Shown piece after piece: positions 8,182 through 17,376 of a DNA stretch of 64,000 nucleotides. The stretch's first letter is position 1. Every line of letters begins with the position of its first letter. Source of the stretch: Nocardioides luteus (GTDB taxonomy: Bacteria; Actinomycetota; Actinomycetes; Propionibacteriales; Nocardioidaceae); contig NZ_JADOVJ010000001.1 in the NCBI RefSeq assembly GCF_015752315.1, forward strand, positions 744,001 to 808,000, written 5' to 3'. The translations under genes were made by a program, and so were the position numbers. A model generated the notes under the pieces. That model searched no databases. It worked only from the letters and a program-made list of their open reading frames with translations, and was not told the origin of the DNA.

Positions 8182-9491
8182 GCCCAGCGCACGTCGCGCG
8201 GCACGAACTCGAGGCCGCGCTCGCCGGTGTAGATCTGCTTCGGACGGGCGATCTTCTGCTCCTTGTCCTGGACGAGCTCCAGCCACTGGGAGAGCCAGCC
8301 CGGCGTGCGCCCGATGGCGAACAGCACGGTGAACATCTCCGGCGGGAACTCCAGGGCCTCGTAGATGAGGCCGGAGTAGAAGTCGACGTTCGGGTAGAGC
8401 TTGCGCTTGACGAAGTACTCGTCCTCGAGCGCGATCTTCTCCAGCTCCTGGGCGATGTCGAGGAGCGGGTTGGTGCCGGTCACCTCGAACACGTTGTAGG
8501 CCTGCTGCTTGATCAGCTTCGCGCGCGGGTCGTAGTTCTTGTAGACCCGGTGGCCGAAGCCCATCAGCCGCTCGTTGCCGGCCTTGACGCCCTCGATGAA
8601 GGCGGGGATGTTCTCGACCTTGCCGATGCGGCGCAGCATCCGGAGCACGGCCTCGTTGGCGCCACCGTGGAGCGGGCCGAAGAGGGCACCGACGCCGGCG
8701 GCGACCGAGGAGTAGGGGTCGACCTGGGTCGAGCCGACGCTGCGGACCGCGTTGGCGGAGGCGTTCTGCTCGTGGTCGGCGTGCAGGATGAAGAGGGTGT
8801 CGAGCGCCTTCTCGATGCGCTCGTCCGGCGCGTACTTCGACTCGCTCATCTTGAAGAGCATGGAGAGGAAGTTGCCGGTGTAGGACAGGTCGTTGTCCGG
8901 GTAGACGTAGGGCTTGCCCTGCGCGTGCCGGAACGCCCAGGCGCCGAGCGTCGGCATCTTGGCGATCAGCCGGATGATCTGCAGGCGGCGGTTGTCGGGG
9001 TCGGAGATGTTGGCGGCGTCCGGGTAGAACGTCGACATCGCACCGACCGACGCCATGAGCATGCCCATCGGGTGGGCGTCATAGCGGAAGCCCTGCATGA
9101 ACTCCTTGATGTTCTCGTGCACGAACGTGTGGTAGGTGATCTCGTGCACCCACGCGTCGTACTCCTCCTTGGTCGGCAGCGCGCCGTGGACCAGAAGGTA
9201 GGAGACCTCGAGGAAGTTGGAGTTCTCCGCGAGCTGTTCGATGGGATAGCCGCGATATTCGAGGATTCCCTTGTCACCGTCGATGTAGGTGACGGAAGAT
9301 CGGCACGAAGCGGTGTTGACGAAACCGGGGTCGTAGACCGCCAGGCCGGGCCCCTCTTCGTTGTTAGCCGGGTCCGCGGCCTTGATCTTCCCCAGGTCGG
9401 CGGCGCGGATGGTGCCGTCGGTGATCGGGATGTCGTACTCCACCCCGGTGCGGTTGTCACGCACTGTTAGAGATTCGGTCACGATCAGCAA
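8178..9491 (-). CDS. gltA: Citrate synthase (hexameric, type II)
   Basis: The product has 437 residues, the usual length for bacterial type II citrate synthase, which condenses oxaloacetate with acetyl-CoA in the TCA cycle. Active-site residues are visible: HADH (237-240), His275 in GPLHGGANE, His314 in GFGHRVYK and Asp370 in PNVDFYSG. TTG 9491 has an AGAGGG ribosome site 6 bases upstream; GTG 9482, three codons in, matches the usual family N-terminus (MTESLTV) but has poor spacing. It is co-translated with the HAD gene. Confidence 0.95.
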   Translation of the reverse strand: MLIVTESLTVRDNRTGVEYDIPITDGTIRAADLGKIKAADPANNEEGPGLAVYDPGFVNTASCRSSVTYIDGDKGILEYRGYPIEQLAENSNFLEVSYLLVHGALPTKEEYDAWVHEITYHTFVHENIKEFMQGFRYDAHPMGMLMASVGAMSTFYPDAANISDPDNRRLQIIRLIAKMPTLGAWAFRHAQGKPYVYPDNDLSYTGNFLSMLFKMSESKYAPDERIEKALDTLFILHADHEQNASANAVRSVGSTQVDPYSSVAAGVGALFGPLHGGANEAVLRMLRRIGKVENIPAFIEGVKAGNERLMGFGHRVYKNYDPRAKLIKQQAYNVFEVTGTNPLLDIAQELEKIALEDEYFVKRKLYPNVDFYSGLIYEALEFPPEMFTVLFAIGRTPGWLSQWLELVQDKEQKIARPKQIYTGERGLEFVPRDVRWA

Positions 9492-9551
9492 CGGTAACCC
9501 TCTTGAAATCGCCTACGTAACTCGGTGTCCCACCCATTGGCCGATTTCGGC

Positions 9552-9743
9552 TCAGAGCCGGAACCTGCTGCGCGCCGGTTTGGTGTCGCCGGACGGCTCG
9601 TCGTCGCCGAACCGGGTCAGCGCATCGCGCAGCCGATGAAGGTCGAGAACGGTCTGCACAGACCTCTCGTTGAGGGTGTCGTCCTCTCCACGGAGCGCAC
9701 GCAGCGCGTCCTGGACCTCGGTCTCGCTCGGCTCCCCGGTCAT
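9552..9743 (-). CDS. Small hypothetical acidic protein
   Basis: The 63-residue product (MTGEPSETEVQDALRALRG...) has normal codon use for this genome and ends in a basic RSRFRL tail. It lies between PucR and gltA on the same strand. No ribosome site is visible, but minus-strand TAGATT ends 8 bases before the ATG, fitting a leaderless message. No family is recognised. Confidence 0.55.
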   Translation of the reverse strand: MTGEPSETEVQDALRALRGEDDTLNERSVQTVLDLHRLRDALTRFGDDEPSGDTKPARSRFRL

Positions 9744-9777
9744 GGGGACATAATCTAGGTGCCCAGGCCAAGACCGC

Positions 9778-10806
9778 CTAGTGCGGCTCGTCCATGACTT
9801 CCGGGTCGGCGCCATGGGCCACCCGCCACAGCAGCACCGCGACCGCCGCGCGCTGCCGCCCGCGCCCCTTGACGGGCGAGTAGCCGAGCTGGCCGCTCAG
9901 CCAGGTCAGTCGCTCCTGGAGCGTCGAGTGGTGCACATGGAGCATCGCGGCCGACTGCCTCAGGCTCGGCTGGTCGAGCACCGCATGGAGGGTGTCCACG
10001 ACCCAGGGATGGCCGGCGAGCAGCTCGTCGAGACGTCGTACGTCACCCACCCCCGCCGCCTCCTGGGGGCTGATCCGCTCGGCGATGACGGCCAGTGCAC
10101 CGAGGTCCTCGTGACGGACCACCGACGGTGCGAGGCCGCCGACCGTCGCGGCGAGCCGGAGTGCGGTCCGTGCCTGCTCCAGCGCGGTCGGCAGCCGGAG
10201 CGGGTCGGAGGCGACCGCGGCCCCGGCCCGGATCCCCTCCGGGAGTGCGGGCGTGCCGGGAAGCAGCCCGACGACCAGCGAGCCCATGGTGCTGATCAGG
10301 GTCGCCCGCACGTCGGCGGAGGTGCTCAGCACCACCGTCACGGGACCGGTGAGCCCGAGCCGGGCGACGGCGTCACGCCTGTCGGCATCGGCCGCGCCGG
10401 GGTCGCACGCGATCCTCACCAGGCCGCTGGTCGAGGGCGGTGCCGAGCCGGTGCTCAGTGCCTGCAGGGCGCGGGCGGCGCGCTCGAGGATGAGGGCGTC
10501 CAGGGGGCCGTCGCCCCCGGCGCGCTCCAGCCAGAGCCACGAGCCCGGCTGGCCGGGGACGGGCTCGTGGCGCCAGTCGCCCTCGTCCTTCCCGGTCAGC
10601 GTCCGGCCGTCGGGGGTGAACCGCCGCACCAGGGCCCGGGCCGCGTCGTGGAGGCCCGCCGTGGCGCCGGACAGCGCTGCGGCGGCGCGTACGACCGCCG
10701 CAGTCGACGCTCTCTCGTCCACGAGCCGGTCGAAGTGGTCGATGACGCGCAGCGCGCTGGCCGCGTCGTCGTCGACCACCTCGAGCTTGCCGATCAGATC
10801 TCGCAC
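9778..10806 (-). CDS. PucR-type helix-turn-helix transcriptional regulator
   Basis: This 342-residue protein ends in a PucR C-terminal HTH: LHAVLDQPSLRQSAAMLHVHHSTLQERL, then GRQRAAVAVLLWR. The N-terminal two thirds is a variable sensor region without clear motif. PucR-family proteins are usually activators of nearby catabolic genes. The GTG start at 10806 has a GGGGAGG site 5 bases upstream. It follows the esterase at 10858-11862 by 51 bases, so it may regulate or be coexpressed with that gene. Confidence 0.85.
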   Translation of the reverse strand: MRDLIGKLEVVDDDAASALRVIDHFDRLVDERASTAAVVRAAAALSGATAGLHDAARALVRRFTPDGRTLTGKDEGDWRHEPVPGQPGSWLWLERAGGDGPLDALILERAARALQALSTGSAPPSTSGLVRIACDPGAADADRRDAVARLGLTGPVTVVLSTSADVRATLISTMGSLVVGLLPGTPALPEGIRAGAAVASDPLRLPTALEQARTALRLAATVGGLAPSVVRHEDLGALAVIAERISPQEAAGVGDVRRLDELLAGHPWVVDTLHAVLDQPSLRQSAAMLHVHHSTLQERLTWLSGQLGYSPVKGRGRQRAAVAVLLWRVAHGADPEVMDEPH

Positions 10807-10857
10807 CTGAACCTCCCCGGCCTACTCTCGCCCACCGGACGCGAGCAGGCCAGCGGA

Positions 10858-11862
10858 TCAGCCCTCGAGAGCTCTGCGGATGAACTCGTCGCGGGTCGCG
10901 ATCGAGGCGCGGGAGACGGCGGCGTGTGCGGCCATCATGTCGAAGCCGTGGAATCCGCCGCCCCACATGTGGAGGTCGACGCTGACGCCGGCCTCCGAGA
11001 GCCGCCGGGCGTAGTCCAGGGTCTCGTCGCGGAACGTCTCCGCCGAGCCGGTGTCGATGTAGGTGCGGGGGAGGCCGGTGAGGTCCTCGGCGCGTGCCGG
11101 CGCTGCGTACGGGGAGACGTCGGGGCCGCCGCGGCGGTCGCCGAGCAGCGCCGTCCAGCCGAACAGGTTCGCCTGGCGGTCCCAGACGCCCTCGTCGTCG
11201 AGCATGTGGCTGCTGTGGGTCTGGAACCGGTCGTCGAGCATCGGGCAGATCAGGATCTGGTGGCTCAGCTTCGGGAAGGCGCGGTCGCGGGCGAGCAGCG
11301 CCGTGCCGGCGGCGAGGCCGCCACCGGCGCTCGCTCCCGCGATCATGATGCGCTCGGGGTCGATGCCGAGCTCGGCCGCGTTCTTGGCGGTCCAGGCCAG
11401 GCCGGCGTAGCAGTCCTCCACGGGCGCGGGGTCGGGATGCTCCGGAGCGAGGCGGTACTCCACCGAGACGACCACGGCGTTGCCGGCCGCGACCTGGTCG
11501 AGGAACATCTCCACCCCGAGCCGGCGGTTTCCGATCACCATCCCGCCGCCGTGGGTGTGGTAGACCGCGGGCCGCGGCGGGCCGTCGGTGGCGGGGCTCA
11601 GGATCAGCAGCGTGATGTCGGGGTCGCCCTCCGGGCCGGGGACCTGACGCTCCTCGACCGTGACCGCACCGCCGACGGTCAGGTCCACCGGCTCCATGCC
11701 GGGGAAGCCGTCGACGCTCTGCTGCCGCGCCACCGCGAGGGTCTCGGCCGAGAGCGACGGCATCGCCTCGCGTACCAGCTCGAGGACCGGCACGAGCTCC
11801 GGATCGAACGGCGGGCGGACGGGGGCGTCGGGGAAGATCTGGTCGGTGGTCGTCTCGGTCAT
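10858..11862 (-). CDS. Alpha/beta hydrolase, hormone-sensitive-lipase family esterase
   Basis: The 334-residue enzyme has the HTHGGG oxyanion motif (about residue 115-120), EYRLAPEHPDP, the nucleophile elbow GASAGG (about 190-195) and a late FHGFD with the triad His. It should hydrolyse short-chain esters in the cytoplasm. ATG 11862 is preceded by AAGGAG at good spacing. It heads a likely two-gene unit with the PucR regulator and is divergent from hrpA. Confidence 0.9.
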   Translation of the reverse strand: MTETTTDQIFPDAPVRPPFDPELVPVLELVREAMPSLSAETLAVARQQSVDGFPGMEPVDLTVGGAVTVEERQVPGPEGDPDITLLILSPATDGPPRPAVYHTHGGGMVIGNRRLGVEMFLDQVAAGNAVVVSVEYRLAPEHPDPAPVEDCYAGLAWTAKNAAELGIDPERIMIAGASAGGGLAAGTALLARDRAFPKLSHQILICPMLDDRFQTHSSHMLDDEGVWDRQANLFGWTALLGDRRGGPDVSPYAAPARAEDLTGLPRTYIDTGSAETFRDETLDYARRLSEAGVSVDLHMWGGGFHGFDMMAAHAAVSRASIATRDEFIRRALEG

Positions 11863-12057
11863 GGGCCACTCCTTCGGTGAACGGGGGTGTACCCAGCGTC
11901 CTCCCGGCTTCATACCTCACGGAACCCGGCCTGTGGCGGGAATCACATCGACCGGTCCCGCCATCCGGCGGGCCGGGTCCGGGCTGAGCGCCTCGCCGGG
12001 CCGCCGGAGAAACCGATGTGCGGTGGAGGGGTGCGCCGGGGGAGAATGGGAGACCTC

Positions 12058-15000
12058 ATGTCCGAGTCCGACCAGCCCGCCGCCACCTCCGTCGCGATCA
12101 CCTATCCCGCGGAGCTCCCGGTCACCCAGCGCCGCGAGGACATCGCCGCGGCCATCCGTGACCACCAGGTCGTGATCATCGCCGGTGAGACCGGGTCCGG
12201 GAAGACGACCCAGCTGCCCAAGATCTGCCTGGAGCTGGGCCGGGGTTCGAACGGGATCATCGGGCACACCCAGCCCCGCCGGATCGCGGCACGATCGGTC
12301 GCGGAGCGGATCGCCTCCGAGCTCGGCACCGAGCTCGGCGACCTGGTCGGCTATCAGGTGCGGTTCACCGACAAGTCGTCTGCCGCGAGCCGGATCAAGC
12401 TGATGACCGACGGCATCCTGCTCGCCGAGCTGCAGCGCGACCGCGACCTGCGCCGCTACGACACGATCATCATCGACGAGGCCCACGAGCGGTCGCTCAA
12501 CATCGACTTCCTGCTGGGCTACCTGCGCCGGCTGCTGCCGCGGCGCCCGGACCTGAAGCTGATCATCACCTCGGCGACCATCGACCCGGAGCGGTTCGCG
12601 GCCCACTTCTCCGATGTGAGCACCGGTGAGCCGGCGCCGATCATCGAGGTCTCCGGGCGCACCTATCCGGTCGAGGTCCGCTACCGGCCGCTGATGGAGC
12701 TCTCCGAAGAGACTGGGCCTGAAAAGGATGGGGAGGGCGAGGTCGTCGTCCGCGACCAGACCGAGGCCATCGTCGACGCGGTCGAGGAGCTCTCCGCCGA
12801 GGGGCCCGGCGACGTGCTCGTCTTCCTCCCCGGTGAGCGGGAGATCCGGGACGCGGCCGATGCGCTCGGCGATGCGCTGGGGTTGAACCGCGGCGGCCCG
12901 TCGACCGGTCTCGTCGAGATCGTGCCCCTGTTCTCGAGGCTCTCGGCCGCCGACCAGCACCGGGTCTTCTCACCCCACACCGGCCGCCGGATCGTGCTCG
13001 CGACCAACGTCGCCGAGACCTCGCTGACGGTCCCCGGGATCAAGTACGTCGTCGACACCGGTGTCGCCCGGATCTCGCGCTACTCCGCACGCACCAAGGT
13101 GCAGCGGCTGCCCATCGAGCCGATCTCGCAGGCCTCGGCGAACCAGCGCTCGGGACGTACGGGGCGGGTCGAGGCGGGCATCGCGATCCGGCTCTACTCC
13201 GAGGAGGACTTCGAGGGACGGCCGGAGTTCACCGACCCGGAGATCCTGCGGACCAACCTGGCGTCGGTCATCCTGCAGATGGCCTCGCTCGGGCTCGGTG
13301 ACATCGCCCGGTTCCCGTTCGTGGAGGCGCCGGACCGGCGCAACATCACCGCCGGCGTACAGCTGCTGGAGGAGCTCGGCGCGATGCGCGGGCAGCGGCT
13401 GACGAAGCTGGGCCGGCGGCTGGCCAGGCTGCCCATCGACCCGCGGCTGGCGCGGATGGTGCTCGAGGCCGAGCGGCTCGGGTGCGTACGCGACGTCATC
13501 GTCGTCGCCGCCGCGCTCTCGCTCCAGGACCCGCGTGAGCGGCCGGGCCAGGACCACCCCAAGGAGCAGGCGCAGGCCGACCAGCTGCACGCGCGGTTCA
13601 AGGACGAGACCTCCGACTTCCTCACCTGGCTCAACCTGTGGCGCTATCTGAAGGAGCAGCAGCGCGAGCTCTCGTCCTCGGCGTTCCGGCGGCTGTGCAA
13701 GCGGGAGTTCCTCCACTACGTACGCGTCCGGGAGTGGCAGGACCTGGAGTCGCAGCTGCGGCAGGTGTGCCGGGAGATGAAGATCGATCTCGGCAAGGGG
13801 CATCGCGACGTCGGTCACGAGGCCGGGGAGGACAAGGCCGCCTACGACGCCGACGGGATCCACCAGGCGCTGCTCTCCGGGCTGCTCTCGCACATCGGGG
13901 CGCTGGAGGAGCGGGACCAGAAGGCCGACGCGGCGCGGGCCCGGGAGAAGCGGCGGCCGGGACCGCGGGAGTACCTGGGCGCCCGGGGTGCGAAGTTCGC
14001 GATCTTCCCCGGCTCGACGCTGCACCGGAAGAACCCGCAGTTCGTGATGTCGGCGGAGCTGGTCGAGACCTCCCGCCTCTGGGCCCGGCAGAACGCCTCG
14101 ATCAAGCCCGAGTGGGCCGAGCGACTCGGCGGTGACCTGGTCAAACGCACCTACTCCGAGCCGCACTGGTCGCAGAAGCGCGCCTCGGTGATGGCCCGGG
14201 AGAAGGTGACCCTCTACGGCGTTCCGCTGGTCGCGGACCGTCCCGTCGCCTTCGGCAAGATCGATCCCGAGCTGTCTCGTGAGCTCTTCATCCGGCACGC
14301 GCTGGTCTACGGCGAGTGGCGCACCAACCACCGTTTCCTCCGCGACAACGCGAAGCTGATGGAGGAGGCGGAGGAGCTCGAGCACCGGGCCCGCCGCCGC
14401 GACATCGTGGTCGACGAGCACGCGCTCTTCGACTTCTACGACCGCCGGCTCCCGGCGTCCATCGTGTCCGGGGCCCACTTCGACCAGTGGTGGAAGCAGG
14501 CCCGGCGGGAGACGCCCGACCTGCTCACCTTCGACCTGTCGATGCTCACCAACGAAGCCGCGGGCGAGGTCACCGAGGCCGACTTCCCGGCCGAGTGGGA
14601 CGCAGGGCCGCTGACCTTCTCGCTGAGCTACCAGTTCGAGCCGGGTGCCGCCGACGACGGGCTGACGATCGACGTACCGGTCGCCACGCTCAACCGCGTC
14701 GGCGCCGACGACTTCTCCTGGCTGGTGCCGGGGCTGCGCGAGGAGCTGGTGACCGCGCTGATCCGGTCGCTGCCCAAGCCGCTCCGGGTCAGCTTCGTTC
14801 CGGCTCCCGACAAGGCGCGTGCCTTCCTGAAGGAGACCCCGCCGGGGGAGGAGCCGCTACTGACCGCGCTGGAGCGCTGGGCGCGCTCGACCGCGGGCGT
14901 GCACATCCCGCGCGAGGCGTGGGACTGGGCCAAGGTGCCCGAGCACCTGCGGCCGACCTACCGGGTCGTCGGCGAGGACGGTCGCGAGACGGCCCGCGGC

Positions 15001-15939
15001 AAGGACCTGGACGCGCTCAAGGCGCCGCTGGAGGGCGAGTTCGAGGCAGCGATCGCCGAGGTCGCCGCCTCGGCCGGCCACACCCGCACCGGCGAGACGA
15101 CCTGGGTCTTCGGCTCGATCGAGACCACGGTCACCGAGAAGCGCGCCGGCCACGAGGTCACCGTCTTCCCGTGCCTCTCCGACGAGGGCACGACGGTCGG
15201 TCTCGTCGTCGCCGGCTCCGCCGAGGAGGCCGAGGCGCGTCATCGTCTCGGCGTCGTCAGGCTGCTGCTCCTGGCCCTGCCCGACGTCGGCAAGCAGGTC
15301 GTCGACGGGCTCTCCACCATGGAGAAGCTCGCCCTGGCCGGGTCTCCCTACCCCAGCGCCGCCGAGCTCGTCGAGGACTGCCGTGCCGCCGTCGTCCGCC
15401 AGCTCGTCGATGCCCGTCCGCTGCCGCGGACCGAGGAGGCGTACGCCGCGCTGCTGGCCGCCGCCGGCACGCCGGCCGACCTCGTCGCCGCCGTCCGGGC
15501 GGTCCTCGCCGACGTGATGCGGGCGCTCGAGGCGTACCGCGAGACCGACAAGGCGCTCTCCGGGCGGGCCGACATGTTCCAGCTCCCGGCCCTGACCGAC
15601 ATGAAGGACCAGCTCGCCCGGCTGGTCCACCGGGGCTTCGTCGCCGAGGCCGGTGCCCAGCAAATCCGGCGGTACCCGACCTATCTGAAGGCCATCGTCG
15701 AGCGCCGTCGCAAGCTCGACGCCGACCTGCGCGCCGACCGCACCACCCACGACCGGATCGCGTCGCTCCAGGAGGCCTACCTGCACCAGGTCGAGGCGCT
15801 GCCCGAGGGCCGGCCGCCCGGGCCGAGGCTGCGGCAGGTGCGGTGGATGCTCGAGGAGTACCGCGTCCAGCTCTGGGCCCAGCATCTCGGCACCGCCGAG
15901 AAGGTCTCCGACACGCGGATCCGCAAGCTGCTCGGCTGA
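12058..15939 (+). CDS. hrpA: ATP-dependent RNA helicase HrpA (DEAH box)
   Basis: At 1293 residues this has the full HrpA length. Walker A GETGSGKTT is at 43-51, the DEAH box at 140-143, motif III SAT at 172-174, and motif VI QRSGRTGR near 420. The helicase core is followed by the HA2/winged-helix and OB-fold regions and a long C-terminal extension (DUF3418) found in HrpA. It is thought to remodel mRNA or stalled ribosomes. The start is ATG 12058 with GGGAGA in front; ATG 12046 is an alternative. Confidence 0.95.
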   Translation: MSESDQPAATSVAITYPAELPVTQRREDIAAAIRDHQVVIIAGETGSGKTTQLPKICLELGRGSNGIIGHTQPRRIAARSVAERIASELGTELGDLVGYQVRFTDKSSAASRIKLMTDGILLAELQRDRDLRRYDTIIIDEAHERSLNIDFLLGYLRRLLPRRPDLKLIITSATIDPERFAAHFSDVSTGEPAPIIEVSGRTYPVEVRYRPLMELSEETGPEKDGEGEVVVRDQTEAIVDAVEELSAEGPGDVLVFLPGEREIRDAADALGDALGLNRGGPSTGLVEIVPLFSRLSAADQHRVFSPHTGRRIVLATNVAETSLTVPGIKYVVDTGVARISRYSARTKVQRLPIEPISQASANQRSGRTGRVEAGIAIRLYSEEDFEGRPEFTDPEILRTNLASVILQMASLGLGDIARFPFVEAPDRRNITAGVQLLEELGAMRGQRLTKLGRRLARLPIDPRLARMVLEAERLGCVRDVIVVAAALSLQDPRERPGQDHPKEQAQADQLHARFKDETSDFLTWLNLWRYLKEQQRELSSSAFRRLCKREFLHYVRVREWQDLESQLRQVCREMKIDLGKGHRDVGHEAGEDKAAYDADGIHQALLSGLLSHIGALEERDQKADAARAREKRRPGPREYLGARGAKFAIFPGSTLHRKNPQFVMSAELVETSRLWARQNASIKPEWAERLGGDLVKRTYSEPHWSQKRASVMAREKVTLYGVPLVADRPVAFGKIDPELSRELFIRHALVYGEWRTNHRFLRDNAKLMEEAEELEHRARRRDIVVDEHALFDFYDRRLPASIVSGAHFDQWWKQARRETPDLLTFDLSMLTNEAAGEVTEADFPAEWDAGPLTFSLSYQFEPGAADDGLTIDVPVATLNRVGADDFSWLVPGLREELVTALIRSLPKPLRVSFVPAPDKARAFLKETPPGEEPLLTALERWARSTAGVHIPREAWDWAKVPEHLRPTYRVVGEDGRETARGKDLDALKAPLEGEFEAAIAEVAASAGHTRTGETTWVFGSIETTVTEKRAGHEVTVFPCLSDEGTTVGLVVAGSAEEAEARHRLGVVRLLLLALPDVGKQVVDGLSTMEKLALAGSPYPSAAELVEDCRAAVVRQLVDARPLPRTEEAYAALLAAAGTPADLVAAVRAVLADVMRALEAYRETDKALSGRADMFQLPALTDMKDQLARLVHRGFVAEAGAQQIRRYPTYLKAIVERRRKLDADLRADRTTHDRIASLQEAYLHQVEALPEGRPPGPRLRQVRWMLEEYRVQLWAQHLGTAEKVSDTRIRKLLG

Positions 15940-15980
15940 CGGACCCGACCGATCGGGATGCGTCCGGCGGTGGCGATGGC

Positions 15981-15986
15981 TACGCT
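15981..15986 (+). promoter_or_regulatory. -10 box for the gene at 15994, leaderless
   Basis: TACGCT is followed by 7 bases and ATG 15994. Confidence 0.6.
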
Positions 15987-15993
15987 CGTAGGG

Positions 15994-16590
15994 ATGCCCA
16001 GAGAGTTTCATTCGCCGATGCGTCCCGGGGACGGCTTCTTCGACTCCCTTCTCGGGGGCCACGACCCTGCCCTGGTGCAGGAGGCGGCCGACGCGGCGGC
16101 GGCGGCGCTGGTGCGCGGTGCCCGCGACAGCGACGACCCGGCGGTCGCCGAGCGGATCCTCCATCTGGCCGAGTCCGAGGGCATCGAGACGATCGCGGAG
16201 GTGTGGTCGAGCTCGCCGGCGGAGTCGCTGGCCGGCTGCCTGTGGCGGCTCTACCTGCTCCGCAGCTGGGTCTACGCCGACCCGGTCGGTGCCGCCCGCG
16301 AGTTCGAGGCCGGCCGGGCGAAGGCCCAGGTCGCGCAGGTCGTGGCCGGGGTCGCGGAGCCTCCGGGGCCGCAGGAGCTCAAGGCGATGGTCGACGAGGT
16401 GCTGCGCGGCATCGCGGGCAGCGACTTCGCCGTGGTGCTCCTCCGTGCTGCCGCCTTCTCCCGCGTCATCGCCGCCGGCCGCGCAGCCCTGGACCCGGAC
16501 GCCGCCGTCAAGGACGTACGCAACATGCTCCAGCTCTCCGAGCAGCTCGAGGCCGCGGGACATGCGGAGCTGGAGCAGCGGCTCACGTAA
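15994..16590 (+). CDS. Conserved-looking hypothetical protein, all-helical
   Basis: The 198-residue product is predicted to be almost entirely helical (many Ala, Glu, Arg), with no signal peptide or membrane segment. It starts MPREFHSPMRPGDGFFDSLLGG. No family is recognised. ATG 15994 is chosen over the in-frame ATG 15958 because TACGCT lies 7 bases upstream. It follows hrpA after 54 bases on the same strand but seems to have its own promoter. Confidence 0.7.
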   Translation: MPREFHSPMRPGDGFFDSLLGGHDPALVQEAADAAAAALVRGARDSDDPAVAERILHLAESEGIETIAEVWSSSPAESLAGCLWRLYLLRSWVYADPVGAAREFEAGRAKAQVAQVVAGVAEPPGPQELKAMVDEVLRGIAGSDFAVVLLRAAAFSRVIAAGRAALDPDAAVKDVRNMLQLSEQLEAAGHAELEQRLT

Positions 16591-16670
16591 GTGCTGCTGA
16601 AGCGGAGCCCGGAGCGATGCGTGCGGTAGCCTCCTGCTCGCTTTGATGTGGCTGAGGTTGGCGGCACCGT

Positions 16671-16833
16671 TACACTGGTCGCCGAGCACGTCGGGCTGCG
16701 GCAGCCCCGGGTCCCAACTTCAGCCGCTACGAGCGGCCTTGCGCCGTGAGGCGCTCCCGGTCCGGCGTGTTCATCTAATTTTCGATGTCCCTCGGCCGGG
16801 TGGCCTGACGAAGCCACCGACCCAGGAGCCGAA
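16671..16833 (+). promoter_or_regulatory. Possible promoter and structured 5' leader of the MazF/PemK-like gene
   Basis: TACACT (16671-16676) looks like a -10 box with a poor -35. The following 150 bases contain three stem-loops: GCCGCT/AGCGGC (16723-16737), GCGCC/GGCGC (16741-16754) and GGTGGC/GCCACC (16799-16818), the last ending just before the AGGAG ribosome site of GTG 16834. No known RNA family is recognised. Confidence 0.35.
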
Positions 16834-17244
16834 GTGACCGACACCCAGCCCACCTCGCGCGAGGGCGCCATCTCCTACGAGCCCGAGATCGGCGACGGCA
16901 ACGCCGACCCGGGCGAGGTCGTGTGGGGCTGGGTGCCCTACGAGGACGACGAAACGCAGGGCAAGGACCGGCCCGTCCTCGTCATCGGCCAGAAGGCCGG
17001 CCTGCTCCTCTGCCTGATGCTGACCAGCAAGGACCACGATCGTGACGAGGCCCAGGAGGCCCGGTACGGTCGGCACTGGATGGATGTCGGCACCGGCGGC
17101 TGGGACCGTCAGGGCCGGCCCTCGGAGGTGCGCCTGGACCGGCTGATCCGGATGGACCCCGCCGACGTACGCCGTGAGGGCGATGTGCTGGCCAAGGAGA
17201 TCTTCGATGATGTGATCAAGGCCGCACGCGATCACCTCGCCTGA
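16834..17244 (+). CDS. PemK/MazF-like protein without partner antitoxin
   Basis: The 136-residue product has the MazF/PemK-type opening GEVVWGWVPYEDDETQGKDRPVLVIG (core at residues 27-52) and later RDEAQEARYGRHWMDVG. MazF proteins are RNA endonucleases, but many actinobacterial relatives of this length stand alone and lack proof of toxicity. No antitoxin gene is present on either side: hrpA and a helical protein lie upstream, and a solute-binding protein downstream. GTG 16834 has an AGGAG site in front. Confidence 0.7.
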   Translation: MTDTQPTSREGAISYEPEIGDGNADPGEVVWGWVPYEDDETQGKDRPVLVIGQKAGLLLCLMLTSKDHDRDEAQEARYGRHWMDVGTGGWDRQGRPSEVRLDRLIRMDPADVRREGDVLAKEIFDDVIKAARDHLA

Positions 17245-17321
17245 GGCGGTCCGGGGGCCTTCCCAGGCTGTGCTTTCTCAGGAAGTGTCCAGGTACGTAT
17301 CGTAAAGTGAATCGCTGGTAA

Positions 17322-17352
17322 ACCGGGTCTGTGGTTCCATCACAGACCCGGT
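17322..17352. terminator. 12-bp perfect stem-loop before the solute-binding lipoprotein gene
   Basis: ACCGGGTCTGTG (17322-17333) and CACAGACCCGGT (17341-17352) form a perfect 12-bp stem with a 7-base loop. It could end transcription of the MazF-like gene or act as an operator or leader structure for GTG 17377, which follows 24 bases later. Confidence 0.55.
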
Positions 17353-17376
17353 CCTGGTGTTGAGATGGAGGAAATG

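Noticed and set aside
14316..16646. 776-codon plus-strand frame overlapping hrpA's end and the next gene
   Set aside because: Its product is an Arg/Gly/Pro-rich shadow of hrpA in another frame; the hrpA frame carries all motifs.
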